The notes beneath the pieces are model-generated. The model had not been told where the DNA came from and ran no database searches. It worked only from the letters and a program-made list of their open reading frames with translations. This document shows positions 55,990-64,000 of a stretch of 64,000 nucleotides of DNA, piece after piece. Origin of the DNA: RI-153 sp041391225 (GTDB lineage: Bacteria > Chloroflexota > Anaerolineae > Caldilineales > Caldilineaceae). The DNA is taken from positions 1-64,000 of the forward strand of contig JAWKOL010000027.1 of assembly GCA_041391225.1 (NCBI GenBank). Direction: 5' to 3'. Both the position numbers and the translations under genes were made by a program. Position 1 is the stretch's first letter. Every line of letters begins with the position of its first letter.

Positions 55990-57557
55990 AACACAAACCT
56001 CGCCCAATCATCAATCACCCATCAGCAACCACCTGCCGCCGCTGGCGGCAGCATTGATCTTGGCCGCGCTCCACGTCTACGTGACGTTTCTGCCGCGCAC
56101 ACCTGCGCCCATCCCCGGCCCCGAAGACGCCGAAAGCGCCTGGTGGGGCCTGTGGCCGGTGACGTACATGCCGCGTTGGCTGGTCTGGCTCGGCGCGGCG
56201 TTGGTGGCGGCGCTGGTGGTGTGGGGATTTCGGCATGTGCGCGCGGGCAAGGCAGACGAGTTTGTTGTCCCCGCGCGGTGGTTGTGGACGGCGGCGGCGC
56301 TGCTCTTTGCCGCGTTCTGGGCCTTCCCGATTGTCCACACACGTTGGGGCGACGCCTACATCCTCGCCAACGCCGTCGGCTGGCCTGATCCAGCGCTGCG
56401 GCTCACCCACTCCTGGCAAGCGCCGCTGGACGTCTTTCTGCACAGCCGGATCTGGCACTGGCTGAGCGACCCACTGGGCTGGCAGGACGCAGTGCCAGTC
56501 TACCGCCTGTTGAGTCCGCTGGCAGGTGGGCTGTACCTGTGGATTGTCGTGCGCCTGAGCCTGGACAAACGCATCGCGCCTGGATGGGTCACCTTTGGCT
56601 TGCTGGCGTCGTTGGGTCTGCTCCAGCTATTTTTCGGCTACATCGAGAACTACAGCTTCGCCGCCGTGGGCATCCTGGCATATCTGTGGATGGATTGGGC
56701 GTCGTGCGCGGGGACCGTCCACTGTGGCTGACGGCGACGGTGTTAGCCGTCACCAACGCCACACACCCCAGCACCGTGATCTACGCGCTTCCAGCCTGCT
56801 CTGGCTGGCCTACGTCGACTGGCGGCGGCGCGGACACATCGTCGCTGCGCTGCTGGCGGTGGCTGTCCCCATGATTTTGGTGGCGGGCGGCACGATTGGG
56901 CTGATGGAAGCGGGCAGCCACGGCATCGCCGCTGCTGGAGACGGATCGCCCCGGCGGCGGGGATGGGCGCTGGCTGGTGCCGTTGGTGGCCACGTCCACG
57001 CGCTGGGAGCACTACACGATGTTTAGTTGGCTGCACCTGCGCGACCTGATCAACCAGCAACTGCTGGTAGCGCCGGTGATCCTGCGCCGCCCTGATCCTG
57101 GGCTGGATCGGAACCATTTGGCGGCGCAGTCATCTGGATCTTGATAGTGGAAACGGGATAGAACGCGGATTGGGCGGATCGAGCGGATTTGAGCAGATTT
57201 CCAGTGATTTTGTCCGCTTGATCCGCCCAATCCGCTCAATCCGCGTTCTCTATCCCAGCCGATATACTCTTTTTAAGCCTGGCGGCGGGGTTTCATCTGT
57301 TGCTTACCTGGGTGTGGAACCCCGACTACGGCGGTCAACGCGACTGGGATCTGTTCAGCCTGGCCGCCATCCCGCTGACGTTGCTGTTGATCCGCCTGTC
57401 CGCGCGGCTGTGGCCTGATCCACGCTTCCGCCGCGCCGCACTCATGCCCTTGATCGTGCTGCAAATCCTACACACCGCCGCCTGGATCGTTGCAGAACCG
57501 CATCCCGTGGCAGTGGCCGTAGGAGGAGGGGACTGGGGATCAGGGCATCGGCGTTAA
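55990..57557 (+). CDS. Membrane glycosyltransferase-like protein, broken, with repeat R1 inside
   Basis: Multi-helix membrane protein in several frames. Start unresolved; coding is clear from about 56030 (LPPLAAALILAALHVYVTFL), on through AFPIVHTRWGDAYILANAVG, SWQAPLDVFLHSRIWHWLSD and LLQLFFGYIENYSFAAVGIL. Pieces in other frames continue to FLSLAAGFHLLLTWVWNPD..YGGQRDWDLFSLAAI near 57300-57370, and it ends in an R7 repeat (GGGDWGSGHRR). Frame changes near 56705, 56790, 56930 and 57050, plus a 102 bp R1 element at 57155-57256. It resembles bacterial GT-C proteins, but the acidic motif is not certain. Confidence 0.5.
57155..57256. repeat. Family R1 palindrome inside a coding region
   Basis: GGGATAGAACGCGGATTGGG (from 57155) pairs with CCGCTCAATCCGCGTTCTC-TATCCC (to 57256), with a 2-base bulge. 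Length 102 bp, the same as the copy at 10486. Confidence 0.88.
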
Positions 57558-57712
57558 GTTAAGGTCGAACGAAAGTGCCGGGGACTTCACGTTGGACGAG
57601 TCGCCAGGAGTGATCACCCTGTCTCGCTGCGACGAAAAGTCCCCGGCACTTGCTCGTATGGCGCTTATCTTAACGCCAATGCCCAGTCCCCAATCCCCAA
57701 TCCCTTTTTCCC
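57530..57712. repeat. R7 palindrome enclosing an R3 MITE-like element
   Basis: Outer R7 words GGGGACTGGGGATCAGGGCAT (from 57528) and ATGCCCAGTCCCCAATCCCC (57679-57704); next inward GGCGTTAAGTTAAGGTCG faces CGCTTATCTTAACGCC. The R3 element sits in the centre. Nesting implies successive insertions. Confidence 0.85.
57573..57651. mobile_element. 79 bp MITE-like element, family R3, copy 2
   Basis: Terminal inverted repeats AAGTGCCGGGGACTT (57573-57587) and AAGTCCCCGGCACTT (57637-57651). Read on the minus strand it aligns over all 79 bases with 45978-46056. Confidence 0.85.
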
Positions 57713-57724
57713 GGAGACACACAT

Positions 57725-60472
57725 TTGAACGACCAATACACGCTTCAAGACATCACACCCCCACCCCCGCCGCGTCCGCGCAGTGGGATTGGGCGCGGGG
57801 TGCTCATGGGCGCGTTGACCTTTGTGATTGGGGCGCTGTTGGTGGTCAGCGGCGGCATCATCGCCTATGCACGTATCGCCGCCGATCTGCCGCTGCCCAG
57901 TGAATTGCGCAGCCAGTTGAGCACGTTCCAGAGCACACGCATCTACGACCGTGAAGGCAACCTGCTCAACGAAGCATTCGATCCGAACGCGGGGCGGCGC
58001 GCATCGGTGCCGCTGGATCGCATTTCGCCCTATCTGGTCAACGCCACCATCGCCACCGAAGACGCCAACTTCCGCCGTCATCCCGGCGTGGATCCAGTGG
58101 CGCTGGCGCGTGTGGTCTACTACGCCTTCCTGGAACGGGACATTGTCTCCGGCGGGTCGACGATCACGCAGCAGTTGGTCAAGCTCGTCTTCCTCACGCG
58201 GCCCGGGCAGTTGGCCGATCAGACCGCCGAACGCAAGATCAAAGAGGCGATCCTGGCCGAAGTCAGCCGCACCTACAGCAAAGACGAGATCCTGACCTTC
58301 TACCTCAACGAACTCAACTACGGCAACCTGGCCTACGGCATCGACGCCGCCGCGGAGACCTATTTCGCCAAGAGTCCCGCCGAGCTGACCCTGGCTGAAG
58401 CGTCGCTGCTGGCCGCATCGCCCCAGTTGCCCGCCTACTACGATCCCTACACCTACCCCGACCGCGCCAAGAACCGTCAGGCCGTGGTGTTGGGGCTGAT
58501 GGTGGAGCAGGGCTACGTCAGCGCACAGGAAGCCGACGCCGCCTGGCTGGAGCCGTTGAACTACGTCCCCCTGCGCTTCGAATTCCGCTCGCCCCACTTC
58601 ACGCTCTACGTGCGCCAGCAGTTGGAATCGCTCTTCCAGCAAGACGGCGCGCAAGGACTCTACAAAGCGGGCCTCGTGGTGACCACCAGCCTCGATCCCG
58701 ATCTCCAGGACGCGGCCGAACGCATCGTGGCCGAACAGGTGGCCGCGCTGGCCCTGCGGACGTCTCCAACGGTGCGCCTGGTGGCGATGGACCCCACCAC
58801 CGGCGAGATCCTGGCGATGGTGGGCAGCGCCGACTTCGACAGCGAGGAGATTTCGGGCCAGATCAACATGACGCTGGCCCCGCGCCAGCCCGGCAGTTCG
58901 ATCAAGCCCTTCGTCTACCTCAGCGCCATCGAGAAACAGGCGTTCACCCCTGGCACGCTGCTGGCCGACATCGAAGAAGAATTCCCCGACGGCGCCAACC
59001 CGCCCTATGTGCCTACCAACTACGATTTGCAGGAACACGGCATGGTCACCGTGCGCACGGCGCTGGCCAACAGCTACAACATCCCGGCGGTGCGCACGCT
59101 GCAAACGGTGACGATCCCCGAATTCCTCGAAACCGCGCAACGACTGGGCATCACCACGTTGATCCGCCCTGACTACGGGCTGAGCCTGAGCCTGGGCGCG
59201 GGCGAAGTGCCGCTGCTCGAATTGACCGGCGCATTCGGTGTGCTGGCGGCGCAGGGTGTCTACCAGCCGCCGGTGACGATCCTCAAGATCGAAGACGCGC
59301 AGGGCAACGTCCTGTGTGGCGAGGGGGCGACGTCGGCGTGTCGCTTCGGCGGCAACGGCGGCGCGCAGCAGGTTGTGGACCCGGTCAACGCCTACTTGCT
59401 GACGTCGATTTTGAGTGACAATACGGCGCGTGCGCCCGTCTTCGGGCTGAATTCGGCGCTGAACATTGGCCGTCCTGCCGCAGCGAAGACAGGCACCACC
59501 AACGACTATCGCGATTCGCTCACGGTGGGGTACACGCCGCGGTTGGTCACCGGCGTGTGGGTGGGCAACACCGACAACTCGGCGATGGACCGTGTGGCGG
59601 GGGCCAGCGGCGCGGCGCAGATCTGGAATCGCTTCATGCTGGCCGCGCTGGACGGCGTGCCTGCCGAGCCGTTCGCCGTCCCCGCGGGGGTGCGCGTGGC
59701 GGAGATGTGCGCCGACACCGGATCGCAGCCGTCGGAAGCCTGCCCCGAACGCATCCAGTTTCCTTTCGCCGAGGCGCGCCCGCCCCGTCCGCCCGAACAG
59801 GATCTGTGGCAGAAGGTGCGCATCGACAAGGTGACAGGCAAACTCGCCACCGAGTTCACGCCCGCAGATCTGATCGAAGAGAAGGTATTCAAGGTCTATC
59901 CTGAACCGTACCGTCAATGGGCCGAGGAACACGGCATCCCACAGCCGCCCAGCGAGCAGAGCGACGTCTTCACGCAGGAGCCGAACGCGGCGCTGCTAGT
60001 GCCTGCGGAGGGTGCGGTGGTGCAGGGTGTGGTGGAAGTGCGCGGCAGCGCCAACGTCCCCGGCTTCGCCAACTACGAGTTGCAGTACGGCATCAGCCAC
60101 GATCCCGGCGCGCTCAGCGCTGCCATCTGGGGGCCGGTGGGCAATCAGGTGGAGAACGACGTCCTCGGCTATTGGGACACGACGAGCCTGCTGCCAGGAC
60201 CGCACACGCTGCGCCTGCTGATCCGCGACCAATTCGGCAACCAGTACGAGCGCCGCGCCCGCGTCTTCGTGGACGCTGTCGCGCCGCCCACCGAGGTCGT
60301 CCCCACGCTGACGCCGACGTGGACACCTGTCCCCGCGCAGCCGACGCCCACCGAAACGCCCATCCCGCTGGTGACAGTCGTCCCCACGCACACGGCCACG
60401 CCGACACCGCTGCCGCCGTCGGGGGAACGTCCGCCGCCGGGGGAGAGTCCGTTGCCGACGCCGGGAGGATGA
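57725..60472 (+). CDS. Class A penicillin-binding protein (PBP1A type)
   Basis: 915 residues from TTG 57725. Short Pro-rich cytoplasmic tail, membrane anchor (about 27-50), glycosyltransferase family 51 domain with ATEDANFRRHPGVDP (catalytic Glu 112) and GGSTITQQLVK, then a transpeptidase domain with PGSSIKPF (nucleophile Ser about 391), SYN in ALANSYNIPAV and AAKTGTTNDYRDS (KTGT). It polymerises and cross-links peptidoglycan. A C-terminal Ig-like domain (about 745-845, VPAEGAVVQGVVEVRGSANV) and a Pro/Thr tail with TPTWTPVPAQPTPTETP extend beyond typical PBP1A, as in other Chloroflexota. Confidence 0.9.
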   Translation: MNDQYTLQDITPPPPPRPRSGIGRGVLMGALTFVIGALLVVSGGIIAYARIAADLPLPSELRSQLSTFQSTRIYDREGNLLNEAFDPNAGRRASVPLDRISPYLVNATIATEDANFRRHPGVDPVALARVVYYAFLERDIVSGGSTITQQLVKLVFLTRPGQLADQTAERKIKEAILAEVSRTYSKDEILTFYLNELNYGNLAYGIDAAAETYFAKSPAELTLAEASLLAASPQLPAYYDPYTYPDRAKNRQAVVLGLMVEQGYVSAQEADAAWLEPLNYVPLRFEFRSPHFTLYVRQQLESLFQQDGAQGLYKAGLVVTTSLDPDLQDAAERIVAEQVAALALRTSPTVRLVAMDPTTGEILAMVGSADFDSEEISGQINMTLAPRQPGSSIKPFVYLSAIEKQAFTPGTLLADIEEEFPDGANPPYVPTNYDLQEHGMVTVRTALANSYNIPAVRTLQTVTIPEFLETAQRLGITTLIRPDYGLSLSLGAGEVPLLELTGAFGVLAAQGVYQPPVTILKIEDAQGNVLCGEGATSACRFGGNGGAQQVVDPVNAYLLTSILSDNTARAPVFGLNSALNIGRPAAAKTGTTNDYRDSLTVGYTPRLVTGVWVGNTDNSAMDRVAGASGAAQIWNRFMLAALDGVPAEPFAVPAGVRVAEMCADTGSQPSEACPERIQFPFAEARPPRPPEQDLWQKVRIDKVTGKLATEFTPADLIEEKVFKVYPEPYRQWAEEHGIPQPPSEQSDVFTQEPNAALLVPAEGAVVQGVVEVRGSANVPGFANYELQYGISHDPGALSAAIWGPVGNQVENDVLGYWDTTSLLPGPHTLRLLIRDQFGNQYERRARVFVDAVAPPTEVVPTLTPTWTPVPAQPTPTETPIPLVTVVPTHTATPTPLPPSGERPPPGESPLPTPGG

Positions 60473-60565
60473 GATTACGAGATTAGGCGATTGGGAGATT
60501 AGGCGATTGGTATCGTCAGCGCCTCTGAAATCCCCTAATCGCCCAATCTCTTAATCGCCTAAGGT
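60473..60565. repeat. Family R8 palindrome (GCGATTGGGAGATTAGGCG)
   Basis: GATTAGGCGATTGGGAGATT (60483-60502) faces AATCGCCCAATCTCTTAATC (60537-60556) and CGCCTAAG. It starts at the PBP stop codon. With the next repeat it fills the 311-base gap to psuG; no gene there. Confidence 0.82.
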
Positions 60566-60581
60566 GAAACCAGAGAAATAA

Positions 60582-60720
60582 TGATCCACGAAGCCACACG
60601 AAGATACACGAAGGCAGAAAAGAACAAGCAGAAAGCTCTGCCGCTCTGTTGTCCTGCGAATCCTGAAATCCGTGTCCCTCTTTCTCCTCTTTGTGGTGCT
60701 TCGTGTGCCTTCGTGGATCA
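60582..60720. repeat. Family R6 palindrome
   Basis: TGATCCACGAAGCCACACGAA (from 60582) pairs with TTCGTGTGCCTTCGTGGATCA (to 60720). The interior includes CCTGAAATCCGTGTCCC, an R5-like word. Confidence 0.85.
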
Positions 60721-60783
60721 ATAAAATTCTGAAATCGCCTAATCTCATATCACCACAAGACCCCACGCGAAAGAGGAAACACC

Positions 60784-61648
<865 letters not shown>

Positions 61649-61662
<14 letters not shown>

Positions 61663-61746
61663 TGCGTAATTCGTTGACGAAGATAGTCGCCAATTGGGGA
61701 GAATTTCGCTAGACCAATGACGAATTACGAGTTACGCATTACGCAA
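61649..61746. repeat. Family R9 palindrome
   Basis: CGTAATTCGTAATGCGTAATTCGTTGACG (spread over 61652-61679) pairs with GACGAATTACGAGTTACGC (61719-61737) and ATTACG. It lies between convergent psuG and Gfo/Idh/MocA genes and supplies or touches both stop codons (including the extended one at 61739-61741). Confidence 0.85.
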
Positions 61747-62929
61747 CGATTTGCGACATCGCGCCCGTCGTCTTATGCTTGAGGATCAGCTTCTTGCTGC
61801 CGTCGGGCATGCGTTCTTCTTTGATGAGGTAGTGTTCGTCGTCGTAATCGGTGAGGACGGCGCCGCCGCCGGCCTAGTTGGAGCCGCGCCAGTCTTCGAG
61901 GACAACGGTCTCCCACTGCTTGCTGGCCGCGGAACGGTAGGCGGCGTCCATGATGGCATTGACGATGTAGCCGTCGTAGAAGCTTTCCATGGGCTGCTTG
62001 CCCTGATCCAGCGAGTCGAGCATGTCGGTGAACATGGCGGCGTAGCCCAGCGATCCCACTTCGTCGCCCACAGGGAAGAGCCAGCCGGTGTCGCTTTCGG
62101 CCTTTTCGGCCACGTAGCCCTTTTCGCCTTCGGCGGTGAACATCTCGAAGCCGGTGCGCAGCCAGTGGTTGAGCCAGATCGTGCCTTCTGTCCCCGAAAC
62201 CTCGTCGCGCAGATCCATGCCGCCGCGGAAGGTCCAACTCACTTCAAACTGACCAATCGCGCCGTTGGCGTAGCGCACGAGACCCACGGCGCTGTCCTCG
62301 GCTTCGATGGGATGCACCTGGGTGTCGGCCCAACACATCACCTCGACGGGGCGCACGTCTTTGCCGATGAAATTGCGGCTGATCTCAATGCAGTGACAGC
62401 CCAGGTCGATGATCGCCCCACCGCCCGACTGCTCCTTGTCCCAGAACCAGTCGCTGTGCGGCCCCGGATGCGTCTCACGCGAGCGCGCCCACAGCACCTT
62501 CCCCAGCGCACCGTTGCGCACCGACTGCGCCGCCTTCAACGTCTTGGGCGTGTAGGCAAGGTCTTCGAGGTAGCCGCCGAAGAGACCGGCCTCTTCGACC
62601 ATGTCCAACATGCGTTTGGCTTCGGCGGCGGTGCGTCCGAGCGGCTTCGTACACAGGACGGCTTTGCCTGCCTGCACCGAGAGCCGCACGGCTTCCTCGT
62701 GCAGGTGATTGGGCAACCCGATCACCACCACTGTGGTCTCTGGATCGTTGATGGCCTCTGCCAGATCCGTGCTGTAGCGCGGCACATCCCACTCCGCCGC
62801 GAACGCCTTCGCCCGCTCATCGGATCGCGAATAGACCATCGCCACACGGTCTCGTCCGCGGTTGGCGTGCAATGACATCGTGTAGAACATGCCGATCAGG
62901 CCGGTGCCGAGCATGGTGATTTTGTGCAT
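61739..62929 (-). CDS. Gfo/Idh/MocA-family oxidoreductase with an in-frame UAG
   Basis: 352 codons from ATG 62929 to a TAG at 61876-61874, then 44 further in-frame codons to TAA at 61741-61739. Rossmann start MHKITMLGTGLIGMFYTMSL, VLCTKPLGRTAAEAKRML (here TKP in place of the common EKP), GGAIIDLGCHCIEISRNFIG (GCHxxE) and VRYANGAIGQFEVSWTFRGG. After the TAG the frame reads AGGGAVLTDYDDEHYLIKEE and KKLILKHKTTGAMSQIVA, which looks coding, so the TAG is probably a mutation or base error, less likely readthrough. GGAGGT stands 10 bases before ATG 62929, favouring it over 62947. Confidence 0.78.
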
Positions 62930-62964
62930 GGGGGGTGTGACCTCCATTGGGGCTCTGAATGGAA

Positions 62965-63150
62965 GAACGTGATTCGTGATTCGTGATTCGTGTTACGTGT
63001 TGCGTGGGTTGAGTGTGATTCTGCGTAATTGGACTGTTGGTTGGGTGAAGATAGTACGTAGTCCGTCTACGATCTACGCACTAAACTTGAACCCCAAAAC
63101 AACCAAGCAACCCCGTCAACAAACTCAACCCACGCAACACGCAACACGTT

Positions 63151-63151
<1 letters not shown>
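62965..63151. repeat. Family R9-like nested palindrome
   Basis: GTTACGTGTTGCGTGGGTTGAG (62992-63013), preceded by three GATTCGT units, pairs with CTCAACCCACGCAACACGCAA (63124-63144) and CACGTTC (to 63151). An inner pair GTAGTCCGTCTACG / GATCTACGCAC lies near 63057-63080. It ends at the stop codon of the isomerase gene. No gene in this gap. Confidence 0.8.

Positions 63152-64000
<849 letters not shown>

Noticed and set aside
57665..59932. 755-codon open frame antisense to PBP1A
   Set aside because: A GC-rich shadow of the penicillin-binding protein; composition is His/Arg/Gly-rich and no motif is present.
61874..61876. Pyrrolysine or recoded UAG
   Set aside because: No pyl genes or recoding signal seen; a single substitution is simpler.

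Overview
This 64 kb window is a dense, high-GC bacterial chromosomal segment, most likely from the Chloroflexota (Anaerolineae/Caldilineae-like, often recovered as metagenome bins). That placement is inferred from the gene mix: a bacterial isopentenyl phosphate kinase, proteins with long Thr/Pro/Ala linkers and LysM domains, many large membrane glycosyltransferases of the GT39/YfhO/DUF2723 type, HEAT/TPR/FecR-like envelope genes, and several enolase-superfamily and Gfo/Idh/MocA sugar-acid enzymes. No rRNA, tRNA, CRISPR array, prophage or transposase gene was found.

Layout. 0-7 kb: a cut chemoreceptor or sensor start, a DUF6941-like protein, selA, isopentenyl phosphate kinase, site-2 protease RseP and a zinc-ribbon/LysM membrane protein. 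6.7-13.6 kb: a one-direction run of HEAT, small conserved, TPR, FecR-like and membrane glycosyltransferase genes, then a UbiA prenyltransferase and a small membrane protein. 13.7-18.9 kb (minus): histone-deacetylase-like hydrolase, broken glycosyltransferase, ClC channel. 19-21.6 kb: CDF transporter and a second zinc-ribbon/LysM protein. 22-29.8 kb: carbohydrate-acid catabolism (isomerase, oxidoreductase, OSBS/NSAR-like enolase homologue, DUF429; on the minus strand galactonate-dehydratase-like enzyme, MFS carrier, RraA-like protein). 30-33.5 kb: ferrous iron operon feoA-feoA-feoB-feoC behind a Fur-like site. 33.5-39.5 kb: HAD phosphatase, secreted beta-helix protein, DUF937, YpdA-like flavoprotein, toxin-antitoxin pair. 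39.6-50.4 kb: YfhO, DinB-like, GH3, small proteins, a GGDEF protein with a probable ribbon-helix-helix tail, uronate-dehydrogenase-like SDR, degenerate enolase homologue, TauE permease. 50.5-64 kb: Amt-like channel, DUF2723, SH3/fasciclin lipoprotein, another membrane glycosyltransferase, PBP1A, pseudouridine-phosphate glycosidase, a second Gfo/Idh/MocA protein and a second sugar isomerase cut by the window end.

Two features dominate. First, the window is full of short interspersed palindromic repeats of at least ten families. They lie between genes, abut or supply stop codons, and in several membrane glycosyltransferases lie inside the reading frame, like Rickettsia palindromic elements. One 79 bp family has two copies in opposite orientation with perfect 15 bp terminal inverted repeats, and two families occur as the same ordered pair at two places. 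Second, about 17 genes carry one or more frameshifts that single-base changes would repair, often in short homopolymers. This looks more like an unpolished consensus sequence than mass gene decay, so those genes are annotated as whole genes with the breaks stated.
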